Below, one piece after another: positions 24,529-32,935 of a DNA stretch of 53,839 bases. Each line of letters opens with the position of its first letter. The stretch's first letter is position 1. Made by a program: the position numbers and the translations under genes. Origin of the DNA: Oscillospiraceae bacterium (GTDB lineage Bacteria > Bacillota > Clostridia > Oscillospirales > Ruminococcaceae); contig WRKZ01000005.1 in the NCBI GenBank assembly GCA_009777835.1, positions 1 to 53,839 of the forward strand, read 5' to 3'. A model generated the notes under the pieces. That model was not told the origin of the DNA. It saw only the letters and a program-made list of their open reading frames with translations, and did not search any database.

Positions 24529-26967
24529 ATGAATAGATGTCACAAAAAATTAGAACTCGATAAAATTCTGCTGCTGTTAGCCGATGAAGCGTACAGCGAC
24601 GCTTGCCGCGAAAGAATCGGCAGGTTGAATCCGCTGGATGAACCGTCTGAGGTTGCCGATGAACTGAACAAGACGGGAGATGCGTTTCGCTTATCCGCAA
24701 AACTCGGCACCCCTCGGTTCTCCAATATAAAAGAACCCGGCGAATCGGTGAAACGAGCATCTCAAGGGGGGAGTCTGTCACTGCGCGAACTCCTGGACAT
24801 TGCAGCGGTTCTCCGCGAAATACACCTTCTCATAAGTTGGCGAAAACAATCCGAAGAGGACAACAGCCTTTCTTATCTGTTCAGTCAGCTTTTTCCGAAT
24901 AAAGAACTGCTTGAACGAATCGAAACATCAATCATAGCGGAGGATGAACTGGCAGACTCGGCAAGCCCGGAGCTCTTTCGGATTCGACGCAGTCTCGAAA
25001 AGCAAAGCTTGTTAATCCGCGAACGTCTCGACAAGCTGATTCGCAATGCCGACAACAAGAAATATCTTCAAGAGAGCCTGGTCACTCAGCGGGACGGGCG
25101 ATTTGTCATTCCCGTCAAAGTCGAACACAAGAACGAAATCCCGGGATTAGTCCACGACACATCGGGTTCGGGGGCGACGCTTTTTGTCGAACCGATGGGG
25201 GTTGTCGAAGCCAACAACGAAATCCGGGTACTGAAATCACGCGAGAAGGACGAAATCGAGCGAATAATAGCCGAACTGTCGGCGTTAGCAGGCGGATTCG
25301 CCGAAGAACTTAACGACGGATTCAACGCTTGTATCCGCCTGGAACTCTGCTTCGCTAAAGCGAACCTCGGTGCGAGAATGAAGGGGGTTATCCCCGAATT
25401 AACCGCAACCCCCGCCATCGACCTTCGAAAAGCCCGCCACCCGCTTATTTCCGCCGAAAAAGTCGTACCAATCGACATAACTGCGGGGGACTGTCAACCA
25501 TTAACCGTCAATCGCCAACTGGTCATAACCGGACCGAACACCGGCGGGAAAACAGTGGCAATCAAGACGGCGGGATTACTCACGCTGATGGCACGATGCG
25601 GGCTAATGCTCCCTGTGGCAGACGGCTCACGAATCGGGATTTTCGGTAACGTTTTCGCAGATATAGGTGACGAACAGAGCATAGAGCAGAGCCTTTCCAC
25701 GTTTTCATCTCATATGAACAATATCGTGAGAATCACCGGCGAAGTCAAGGCGGGAGACCTGGTTCTGTTGGACGAGTTGGGTTCGGGTACCGACCCTTCG
25801 GAAGGCGGCGCATTGGCGGTGGCGATTCTCGACAGTCTCAAAGAGAAGGGCTGTCTTGTTATAGCAACCACGCATTATCAGGAAGTGAAAATCTACGCCC
25901 TCGAAACAGATGGGGTGGAAAATGCCTCCTGCGAATTCGACATTGCCACGCTTCGACCGACCTATCGGCTGATTACCGGCACACCGGGTAAATCTAACGC
26001 CCTGGCGATTGCCAAACGTCTCGGCTTAAGTGACGAGATTATCGCAAAAGCATCGGGACTTGTCAGCAGTGAAAATAAGCGGTTCGATGATATAATTCGC
26101 AAGCTTGAGGATTCACGGGTTGAAGTCGAGGCACTAAAGAAGAAAGTCACTCAAAATGAGCGAGATTCACGCGAGATGGCGGCTAAACTTGAAAATGAGC
26201 GTAAGACGCTCGCCGCACTTCGCGAAAAAGAATTGACTAATGCACGGCAGCGCAGTCTTTCCATTATAGAAGGGGTCAGGCAAAGCGCGGATTCAATTCT
26301 GGAGGAATTGGAGGAGCTTAAACGAAGTAAGGACAAGTCCGACTTCTCGGAAAAAGTTAGGGGAATTCGTTCAAAGGTTAATACCTCGCTTAATCGATTG
26401 CATGATGAGGCTAATCCAATCGAAAAAAACGACAAAAACGAAAACTATAAACTCCCGCGTGCTCTGAAAAAATTCGATACCGTGCTTTTGGTCGATATGG
26501 ACAAGAAAGGAAGTCTGATTTCCCTGCCGGATTCTTCCGGGAATTGTCTGGTGCAGGTCGGGATAGTCAAAACCAAAACAAATGTAACGAACCTGCGGTT
26601 GGTAACGGTCAAAGACGAAGAACGGGTTTCACTTAACGGGAAGCCGATTTCAAAACAGAATCACGGTTTTTCATCGGTCAAAGCTCACCCTCACGAACAT
26701 CATGCCCATTCGGGAAGAAGTTCAAGCCTGCTGGAAGTGGATATTCGCGGGATGAGCAGTGATGAAGGGATTTCAACGGTAGATGTATTCTTGGACTCCT
26801 GCGTTATGAATCACATTCAAACGGTAACGGTTATTCACGGAAAAGGTACCGGGATTCTGAGACAGGCGGTTCACGCTTATCTTAAATTGAATCGGCAGGT
26901 GAAAGAATTCCGCACCGGCAAATACGGCGAAGGCGAAGACGGGGTGACAATCGTGACTTTGCGGTAA
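24529..26967 (+). CDS. mutS2: MutS2 endonuclease / ribosome-rescue ATPase
   Basis: 812 aa with the standard order: MutS-like core and clamp (1-310), ABC ATPase with Walker A GPNTGGKT (about 334-341) and Walker B LVLLDELGSGTDP (about 410), a long coiled coil (about 515-640), a KOW-like segment, and a C-terminal Smr domain (from about 735: VDIRGMSSDEG, IHGKGTGILR). MutS2 suppresses recombination in some species and, in Bacillus, splits collided ribosomes. No Shine-Dalgarno is visible before the ATG, matching the leaderless promoter. The first residues (KLELDKILLLLA) align with the family N-terminus, so the start is right. Confidence 0.94.
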   Translation: MNRCHKKLELDKILLLLADEAYSDACRERIGRLNPLDEPSEVADELNKTGDAFRLSAKLGTPRFSNIKEPGESVKRASQGGSLSLRELLDIAAVLREIHLLISWRKQSEEDNSLSYLFSQLFPNKELLERIETSIIAEDELADSASPELFRIRRSLEKQSLLIRERLDKLIRNADNKKYLQESLVTQRDGRFVIPVKVEHKNEIPGLVHDTSGSGATLFVEPMGVVEANNEIRVLKSREKDEIERIIAELSALAGGFAEELNDGFNACIRLELCFAKANLGARMKGVIPELTATPAIDLRKARHPLISAEKVVPIDITAGDCQPLTVNRQLVITGPNTGGKTVAIKTAGLLTLMARCGLMLPVADGSRIGIFGNVFADIGDEQSIEQSLSTFSSHMNNIVRITGEVKAGDLVLLDELGSGTDPSEGGALAVAILDSLKEKGCLVIATTHYQEVKIYALETDGVENASCEFDIATLRPTYRLITGTPGKSNALAIAKRLGLSDEIIAKASGLVSSENKRFDDIIRKLEDSRVEVEALKKKVTQNERDSREMAAKLENERKTLAALREKELTNARQRSLSIIEGVRQSADSILEELEELKRSKDKSDFSEKVRGIRSKVNTSLNRLHDEANPIEKNDKNENYKLPRALKKFDTVLLVDMDKKGSLISLPDSSGNCLVQVGIVKTKTNVTNLRLVTVKDEERVSLNGKPISKQNHGFSSVKAHPHEHHAHSGRSSSLLEVDIRGMSSDEGISTVDVFLDSCVMNHIQTVTVIHGKGTGILRQAVHAYLKLNRQVKEFRTGKYGEGEDGVTIVTLR

Positions 26968-26999
26968 AAAAATCTAAAATATGAAAGGAGAACAGCAAT

Positions 27000-28250
27000 T
27001 TGGATTTCAGCCACGAACTCCTTGAAAAAGCGGCTCAAGCAGAAGAAATGTGCAGGGACGCGTTCAAGAGTTTTGACGAGAACGCACGTTACAACGGCGA
27101 GAAAGTCTTGCGTGCGTTCATAAACGGGCGGGTATCGGAAAATCATCTCCAAGGGAGCAACGGATACGGATACGGCGACGAAGGTCGGGACACACTCGAC
27201 AGGATTTTCGCCGAGTCATTAGGGGCAGAAAGTGCGTTGGTACGTCACAACTTCATAAATGGGACACACGCGATTACCGTCGCACTTTTCGGAATTTTGC
27301 GTACCGGCGACCGTCTCGTCTCGGTCACGGGCAAACCGTATGACACACTCCACAGTGTAATCGAAGGAGATTCCGGCGGTTCATTAAAAGAATACGGCAT
27401 ACAGTACAGCCAAGTAGAATTACTGCCTGATTCTTCACCGGATTTTGAAGCGATTCGTCGAGAATGTAGGGTGCATAAAAACGTTAAAGCAGTATTCATT
27501 CAGCGTTCACGGGGGTATTCGTTGCGAAAACCGCTGACGGTAACTCAAATAGGTGAGATTGCGGCAACCGTACGCGAAGTCAACCCCAAAGCCGCAATCA
27601 TAGTCGATAACTGTTACGGTGAATTCTGCGAGAAAAGTGAACCTACATCGGCGGACGTTGATTTAATCGTGGGCAGTCTGATTAAGAATCCCGGAGGAGG
27701 AATCGCCGAAACCGGAGGATACATCGCCGGGAAGCGCGATTTAGTCGAGCTCTGTGCGCAACGTCTGACCGTACCGGGAATCGGTTCGGAAGCGGGGTGT
27801 TCGCTTAATCAGAATCGCGGAATGTACATGGGGTTGTTCCGCGCACCCGAAACGGTTGCGGGCGCACTAAAGACTTCTGCGTTTGCGGCGGCATTGTTTG
27901 AGCTGTTGGAGTTCGACTGTTTTCCGCGGTACAACGAATACAGAACCGACATAATCGTTGCCGTAAACCTCACCAATGAACAGCGGATTCGCGCTTTCTG
28001 CGAAGGAATTCAGGCGGCAAGTCCGGTGGATTCATTCGTTACACCGGTTCCGTGGGAAATGCCGGGGTACGGACACCAAGTCATCATGGCGGCGGGGGCG
28101 TTCACGGCGGGGGCTTCAATCGAACTCAGTGCCGACGCGCCTATTCGAGAGCCGTACACAGTGTTCCTGCAAGGAGGACTGACATTTACCGCAGGCAGAG
28201 CGGGAGTGCTTTCTGCGGCGCAAAAACTTATTCTATTAGGAGATGATTGA
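27000..28250 (+). CDS. Methionine gamma-lyase / 'aluminum resistance' family PLP enzyme
   Basis: Fold-I PLP protein of the YnbB family, named after aluminium resistance but related to Cys/Met-metabolism lyases. SNGYGYGDEGRDTLDRIFAE, VDNCYGEFCE and the PLP lysine in GSLIKNPGGGIAETGGY are family marks. The TTG start has AAAGGAG 10 bases upstream. It follows mutS2 by 32 bp and precedes a DUF5050 lipoprotein by 2 bp. The true substrate is not settled for this family. Confidence 0.9.
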   Translation: MDFSHELLEKAAQAEEMCRDAFKSFDENARYNGEKVLRAFINGRVSENHLQGSNGYGYGDEGRDTLDRIFAESLGAESALVRHNFINGTHAITVALFGILRTGDRLVSVTGKPYDTLHSVIEGDSGGSLKEYGIQYSQVELLPDSSPDFEAIRRECRVHKNVKAVFIQRSRGYSLRKPLTVTQIGEIAATVREVNPKAAIIVDNCYGEFCEKSEPTSADVDLIVGSLIKNPGGGIAETGGYIAGKRDLVELCAQRLTVPGIGSEAGCSLNQNRGMYMGLFRAPETVAGALKTSAFAAALFELLEFDCFPRYNEYRTDIIVAVNLTNEQRIRAFCEGIQAASPVDSFVTPVPWEMPGYGHQVIMAAGAFTAGASIELSADAPIREPYTVFLQGGLTFTAGRAGVLSAAQKLILLGDD

Positions 28251-28252
28251 TT

Positions 28253-29254
28253 ATGGAAAGTTTCACAAAAAAGATTTCTTTATTCCTGGTATTCACGTTG
28301 ATTTTTTCATTGACATTTTTGTCGGGATGCAAGAAGGAAGAAGGCAGCGAATTTTACGACAAACCCAACGTCTACGGGAACACAGCGGGGAACATTCAGA
28401 ACCACGGAATGGCGACTATGCAGGGGGACTGGATTTTCTTCATAGGCTCCCTCGGTTCGCTTTATCGAATGAAACAAGACGGCTCTGAATTCACGGAAAT
28501 ACACGAATATGCCGGGTTCGGTCTCAACGTAGTCGGGGAATGGATTTACTTCATAGGATGGGAAGATGATAAACTCTATCGAATGAAGCTTGACGGTTCG
28601 GATGTTTCATTGGTTATCGATGAAGAATGTGGATTCGTCACCGTTCATGAAGATTGGATTTATTACGTCAATGTCGGATTAGACGGGTGTATTTACAAAG
28701 TCAAGACCGACGGTTCGGGCAAAAAGAAGCTCAACGCCGCCTACAGTGAGTATATTTCGGTACTGGGGGACTGGATTTACTACGTCAACGTAGATAGGGA
28801 CGAGACCATATACAGAGTCTCTACCGAAGGTGTGAACAACGAGAAACTCCGTGATGACGAGGAGATTGAATCCCTGCAAATCGCTTATGACGGTTGGCTG
28901 TACTTTTCGATGGTTGTTCCGAGTTCGGCAAGCAACGTTGAAGACAGCTACGGGATATTCAAGCTTGCACCGGATAATAACGAAAGAAGCAAGGTCATCA
29001 TGAGTTTCGATAACAACGAACATCTCAACGTCACGGGGGATTGGATTTACTACGCAAACTCGAACGATGGGGGGGCGGTTTACAAAATCAAGACCGACGG
29101 TTCGGGGGTGCGGGACGAGATGAAGTATAAACTCAACCAAGTCCAAAGCGGGTATATGAACGTAGTCGGTAACTGGATTATCTATCGTGAAGAAGAATGG
29201 GGTATGATTTTCATGATGAAAACCGACGGCAGCGAGAACACGTTTATTCCGTAA
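28253..29254 (+). CDS. DUF5050-type repeat lipoprotein
   Basis: The ATG at 28253 has AGGAG before it. Signal peptide with lipobox LSGC, then six or so blades of the form GDWIYY..-YRMKxDGS (for example EDWIYYVNVGLDGCIYKVK, GEWIYFIGWEDDKLYRMK), as in DUF5050 beta-propeller proteins common in clostridia. It is surface-anchored and probably binds something; the function is unknown. It is translationally close to the upstream PLP enzyme (2 bp gap). A hairpin related to the 3' nested-hairpin family begins right after its stop. Confidence 0.85.
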   Translation: MESFTKKISLFLVFTLIFSLTFLSGCKKEEGSEFYDKPNVYGNTAGNIQNHGMATMQGDWIFFIGSLGSLYRMKQDGSEFTEIHEYAGFGLNVVGEWIYFIGWEDDKLYRMKLDGSDVSLVIDEECGFVTVHEDWIYYVNVGLDGCIYKVKTDGSGKKKLNAAYSEYISVLGDWIYYVNVDRDETIYRVSTEGVNNEKLRDDEEIESLQIAYDGWLYFSMVVPSSASNVEDSYGIFKLAPDNNERSKVIMSFDNNEHLNVTGDWIYYANSNDGGAVYKIKTDGSGVRDEMKYKLNQVQSGYMNVVGNWIIYREEEWGMIFMMKTDGSENTFIP

Positions 29255-29287
29255 AAACAAAACTAAAGGGCGGGCTTTGCCTGCCCT
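29255..29287 (+). repeat. Hairpin directly after a stop codon, possible relative of the nested-hairpin family
   Basis: After TAA comes AAACAAAACTAA, then AGGGCGGGC/GCCTGCCCT with loop TTT (one G-T pair) and CTGCAG. The AAACAAAAC lead, the GGCTTTGCC core and the position match the elements at 6864 and 15201, but only one arm set is present. Confidence 0.55.
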
Positions 29288-29373
29288 GCAGAGGAAGTTC
29301 ATACGGATTTCCAAAATTAATAAAGTATATTTATTGAATTGCGCGAAAAGCGCGGAAAGGTAAGGTCATAACA

Positions 29374-29775
29374 ATGGCAAAAACAAAATTCGGTATTTCG
29401 GTAGGATTATTCGGGGCGGGACTCTATTTCATGGGGTTAATCAACGTGGTTGCGTTGGTTATAATGGCGTTGTACGTTCTTATTTATGAGGGGGACGAGT
29501 GGCTTCGCAAAACGGCGGTGAAAGCGGTGGCGGTATACGTATTCTTCACTGTGTTGTCGGCGTTTATCTCACTTGCACGGGATTCAGAATCGTTATTGAC
29601 AAGCGTTGCCGCACTTTTCAACGGCTCGATTGACATGGGCTGGCTTAATCGGATTCTCTCGATTTGCAGAAGCGGGCTGTCACTGGTTCAGACACTGGTG
29701 TTGCTGATGCTGGGATTCGCCGCACTGAAACAAGGAACAGTGAAAATCGGGGCGATTGACAATATGCTCGAGTAA
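29374..29775 (+). CDS. Unknown small membrane protein (3 helices)
   Basis: 133 aa with hydrophobic segments about 7-37, 47-67 and 98-118. Not recognised as a named family. AAAGGTAAGG precedes the ATG. It lies between the DUF5050 lipoprotein and the sigma/anti-sigma genes; the 119-bp upstream gap holds the hairpin above and an A/T-rich stretch. The acidic loop YEGDEWLRKTAVKAV and membrane layout resemble small DUF-type transmembrane proteins of Firmicutes. No function is proposed. Confidence 0.65.
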   Translation: MAKTKFGISVGLFGAGLYFMGLINVVALVIMALYVLIYEGDEWLRKTAVKAVAVYVFFTVLSAFISLARDSESLLTSVAALFNGSIDMGWLNRILSICRSGLSLVQTLVLLMLGFAALKQGTVKIGAIDNMLE

Positions 29776-29782
29776 TATTAAA

Positions 29783-29816
29783 CCGCAACGAAACTCTTGT
29801 AAGACTTTCGTTGCGG
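29783..29816. repeat. Perfect 11-bp hairpin after the small membrane gene
   Basis: CCGCAACGAAA/TTTCGTTGCGG with an inner TCTT/AAGA pairing. It is preceded by ATTAAA, giving ATTAAACCGCAAC, also found at the hairpin at 22977. No T-run on the plus strand. The rest of this gap (to 29890) is AT-rich and may hold the sigma gene's promoter. Confidence 0.7.
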
Positions 29817-29890
29817 AGAAATAACTACAAAAAACGCAACCTTTTTCAGCTTTGGATTGTTTTATTATTATAAGGAAGGGATTCTGTGTC

Positions 29891-30418
29891 ATGGACGTGA
29901 AGAAACTGTCAATTGAAGAAATCGTGCATAGATATTCCACCATGCTGTATCGGTTGGCTTTCGCTAAAACCGGAAACAATCACGACGCAGAAGACATCGT
30001 ACAAGAGGTTTTCATTAAACTCATCACGCACGAAAAGTCGGGGAAGACTTTCAACGACGAGGAACACAGGAAAGCATGGCTAATCCGCGTGACGAGCAAT
30101 ATTTCGGTTAATGTAGCGCGTTCACCGCATAAAGTCAAGAATGCAGGGGAGTTTAATGAGGAATTTGCCGATTCCCCGCAGGAAGACAAAGCAATAAAAG
30201 ACTTCGAGACACGTTCCCTCGTTGAACCTGCCGTCATGTCCCTGCCGGAAAAAGAGCGGGTGGCGGTTCATCTGTTCTATTACGAAGGACTGTCGCTGAG
30301 TCAAATCGCAAAAGCGACCGGACAGGGGATTAACACGGTGAAGTCTAGGCTTTTTCGCGCACGGAAACTGTTAAAGGAAAAACTGAAAGGGGTTGATTTC
30401 GATGAGGATTTCGTTTAA
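29891..30418 (+). CDS. ECF-type sigma-70 factor
   Basis: The ATG at 29891 (MDVKKLSIEE) has AAGGAAGGG before it; the track start is 13 codons early. Region 2 is seen as MLYRLAFAKTGNNHDAEDIVQEVF and region 4 as LPEKERVAVHLFYYEGLSLSQIAKATG..VKSRLFRARKLL. 175 aa fits. It directs RNA polymerase to a small regulon, most often under control of the next gene. An AACCTTTTT motif 50 bp upstream could be the -35 of an auto-regulated ECF promoter, but this is weak. Confidence 0.9.
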   Translation: MDVKKLSIEEIVHRYSTMLYRLAFAKTGNNHDAEDIVQEVFIKLITHEKSGKTFNDEEHRKAWLIRVTSNISVNVARSPHKVKNAGEFNEEFADSPQEDKAIKDFETRSLVEPAVMSLPEKERVAVHLFYYEGLSLSQIAKATGQGINTVKSRLFRARKLLKEKLKGVDFDEDFV

Positions 30419-31040
30419 AGAGTTATACACTGAAAAAACGGAAATGCACACGCCTTCGCCGGCTTTTGTCGGGACGTTGATTTGCGATTTAAAGAAATTG
30501 CAAGATACAGGCGACCTGCCCGAAACGCATATTCTCCCGGTGAAGGTCAAACAGAGGAGGTTCTCTCGCCTCGCAACTGTGACGGCGGCGACTTGTCTGT
30601 TAGTATTCGGAGTCACCTACTTTGCCGCGCGTTCGCCTTCGTTTGACCATGACCGTGATTATGCAGGCGATATGGGCTTAATCGGGGGGGGGGGTACTCT
30701 TGATTCACCTCACGAAGACGGTAAAGGTCAAGCATGGGCAAATTCCTACGATTATGAATCAGACGAAAATTCGGCTGTGAACAATCATGGTGAAATTCGG
30801 GGCGAAAGCGACGAGCAAGAGATTACAAACGAATCGGGAGAAGTTCCGGCCACTTTTTTCAATGACCATTATCTCCGCGATGAAACTAAAGAAACTATGA
30901 TATCACGCTATTTCAGTGACTACTACCTCTTCCTTTTTAGAAGGGCAGAGACGACCACGACAACAACGAGTAATCCGTTTGTTCAGATATTGCATGAAAT
31001 TGCCGAGGTATTATCCGGAACGACGGAGGACAACAGATGA
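30402..31040 (+). CDS. Probable anti-sigma factor, single-pass membrane
   Basis: The ATG at 30402 overlaps the sigma gene by 17 bp, the usual coupling of sigma and anti-sigma. A cytoplasmic N-terminus (1-55), one membrane helix (about 57-76, RLATVTAATCLLVFGVTYFA) and an extracellular acidic domain of about 135 residues. No zinc-type HCC motif is visible, so the call rests on position and topology. The extracellular part contains GGGG encoded by an 11-base G run (30684-30694) and a short run of threonines (TTTTTT). It overlaps the lipid kinase gene by ATGA. Confidence 0.65.
   Translation: MRISFKELYTEKTEMHTPSPAFVGTLICDLKKLQDTGDLPETHILPVKVKQRRFSRLATVTAATCLLVFGVTYFAARSPSFDHDRDYAGDMGLIGGGGTLDSPHEDGKGQAWANSYDYESDENSAVNNHGEIRGESDEQEITNESGEVPATFFNDHYLRDETKETMISRYFSDYYLFLFRRAETTTTTTSNPFVQILHEIAEVLSGTTEDNR
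30684..30694 (+). repeat. 11-base poly-G tract inside the anti-sigma gene
   Basis: TTAATC followed by eleven G and TACTC, reading L-I-G-G-G-G-T. The next longest G runs seen in the window are 7. Loss or gain of one base would truncate the protein just outside the membrane, at about residue 95. Confidence 0.9.
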
Positions 31041-31984
31041 CTCCACGACTGCTCTTGATTATCAATCCCAACGCAGGAAAGATGAAAGCCGGCTCAATTT
31101 TGTTGGATTTAGTGAGTGAGTTTTCTGCACGCAAGTACGAAGTTACCGTCTTCCCCACGAAGAAAAAATTCGATGCTCGTGAGAAAGTTGCCAAATACGG
31201 CAAAAATTACGATTTAATCGTCTGCTATGGCGGTGACGGAACTATTTCGGAGGTCGTGAACGGGCTTTCTCGGTTGCAGCGGTTTCCGGAACAGACAGAA
31301 ATTTCAGAATTGACGGAATTGACAGAATCTCCACCGTTCAGTTTTATTCCGTCGGGGACTGCTAACGATTTCGCATCAACAGTCGGTATGCCGAACGATG
31401 TTTCCCTTGCGGTAAAGAAAATCGTTGCAGGGAAAAATCGTGCCATTGATATAGGCGGATTCAGGGGCGGGCAATCGGCCAGCGAAAAGAATTTCATGTA
31501 CGTAGCCGCATTCGGGCTGTTTACGTCGGTTTCGTACACCGTCACCCAAGACATGAAAAAGACGTTCGGTCATCTCTCCTATGTGATGGAAGGGCTGAAA
31601 CAGGCAATCGACATTCCGTCTTATCGAATGAAAGTAGAATTCGACGGTAAGGTAATCAAAGATGAATTTGTTGTAGGACTGGTCACTAACTCAACTTCGG
31701 TAGCGGGAATGTTTAAACTGGACAAGTCCGGCGTTCGATTAGACGACGGTAAGTTTGAACTCACTCTGGTGAAGAATCCTAACAATCCGCTTCTGTTAAG
31801 CCAGATTATCATGGATTTATCCAAGCAAAAATACAATCCCGATTATGTCACCTTCGAAAAGGTCTCAAACGTAAAAATCCTCTGCGACCGACCCGTCGCG
31901 TGGTGTCTCGACGGTGAAAACGGCGGACTCTACAAAAGGGCGGTAATCAACAATCTCCACAAGAAAGTGGTTTTAAGAATTTAA
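31037..31984 (+). CDS. Diacylglycerol/lipid kinase (DagK/YegS family)
   Basis: Phosphorylates a lipid such as diacylglycerol on the cytoplasmic membrane face, recycling it into phospholipid synthesis. Motifs: INPNAGK, CYGGDGTISEVVNGL and PSGTANDFAS of the DAGK catalytic fold, then the beta-sandwich C-terminal domain. 315 aa is normal. Its ATG overlaps the anti-sigma stop (ATGA), making one operon from the sigma factor onward. An insert around EFRQTEISELTELTE-like residues (about 82-95) is polar and probably a loop. Confidence 0.92.
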   Translation: MTPRLLLIINPNAGKMKAGSILLDLVSEFSARKYEVTVFPTKKKFDAREKVAKYGKNYDLIVCYGGDGTISEVVNGLSRLQRFPEQTEISELTELTESPPFSFIPSGTANDFASTVGMPNDVSLAVKKIVAGKNRAIDIGGFRGGQSASEKNFMYVAAFGLFTSVSYTVTQDMKKTFGHLSYVMEGLKQAIDIPSYRMKVEFDGKVIKDEFVVGLVTNSTSVAGMFKLDKSGVRLDDGKFELTLVKNPNNPLLLSQIIMDLSKQKYNPDYVTFEKVSNVKILCDRPVAWCLDGENGGLYKRAVINNLHKKVVLRI

Positions 31985-32011
31985 CTCACACAAAGAAAGG
32001 CTAATCCTAAA

Positions 32012-32932
32012 ATGCTCGACGTTTGCTTACCCGGAACCGGCGGAATGATTCCCCTGCCTAATCGATGGCTTACCTGCTGTTGGATTGAATACCAGGGGGC
32101 GGCTGTTTTAATTGACTGCGGCGAAGGAACACAGATAGCAATCAAAAAAGCCGGACTTAAACCGTCTCGGCTTGAATTGCTTTTAATCACTCATTTCCAC
32201 GCCGACCATGTGGCGGGTCTGACAGGAATGTTACTCACTCTTGCGAATTCTGCAAGGGGGGCAGACCAACCCCTCACCATTGCAGGGCCGCCGGGAATCG
32301 GGCGAATCGTGTCCGCGCTGACCATAATCGCGCCGAGACTGCCTTTCCCTATAGAAATCATCGAGTTAAGTTGGGAACGTGGGGGAATGCCGCAAAAAAT
32401 CGAGAAAGCAGGGCTTACGGTAACAGCACTCCCTTTACGTCACGGAATGTTGTGCCTGGGATATCGAACAGAATTGTTCCGCAAACCGATTTTCAGTCCG
32501 CAAAAAGCAGCCGCGCTTGACATTCCGGTGAAGATGTACAAGGTCTTACACGCCGGGGAAACCGTTACGTTGGAAGATGGTCTGACTATTCGGCCCGAAC
32601 AAGTGCTTGACGGTCTGCGCAAGCCGATTTCGGTGTGCTATTTCACCGATACTCGTCCGTTCGACACAATGGCGGATTTCGCGTATAACACCGACCTACT
32701 CATAAGTGAGGGAATGTATTACGATGAGCAAATGCGCGGTAAAATCGAAGAAAAAAACCATATGCTGTTCACGGATTCGGCGAGGATTGCCGCAAAAAGC
32801 GGTGCGAAACGTCTGTGGCTGACCCACTACAGTCCCGCACTGGAACGCCCGCACGACGGGATTCGTGTTGCACAAAAGATTTTCCCCGATACAGTCACCG
32901 CACATGACGGAATTGCAATTACACTTGAGTAA
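32012..32932 (+). CDS. rnz: Ribonuclease Z
   Basis: Zinc-dependent endonuclease that trims tRNA 3' ends, needed here because the tRNA-Arg gene in the window lacks an encoded CCA. Beta-lactamase fold with the HxHxDH signature THFHADHVAGL (about 60-70), the N-terminal LPGTGGMIPLPNRW and the C-terminal His in TDTRPF/LTHYSP segments. The long-form C-terminal LISEGMYYDEQM is family-typical. It is convergent with birA, with only 3 bp between stop codons and no terminator visible. Confidence 0.93.
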   Translation: MLDVCLPGTGGMIPLPNRWLTCCWIEYQGAAVLIDCGEGTQIAIKKAGLKPSRLELLLITHFHADHVAGLTGMLLTLANSARGADQPLTIAGPPGIGRIVSALTIIAPRLPFPIEIIELSWERGGMPQKIEKAGLTVTALPLRHGMLCLGYRTELFRKPIFSPQKAAALDIPVKMYKVLHAGETVTLEDGLTIRPEQVLDGLRKPISVCYFTDTRPFDTMADFAYNTDLLISEGMYYDEQMRGKIEEKNHMLFTDSARIAAKSGAKRLWLTHYSPALERPHDGIRVAQKIFPDTVTAHDGIAITLE

Positions 32933-32935
32933 TGT

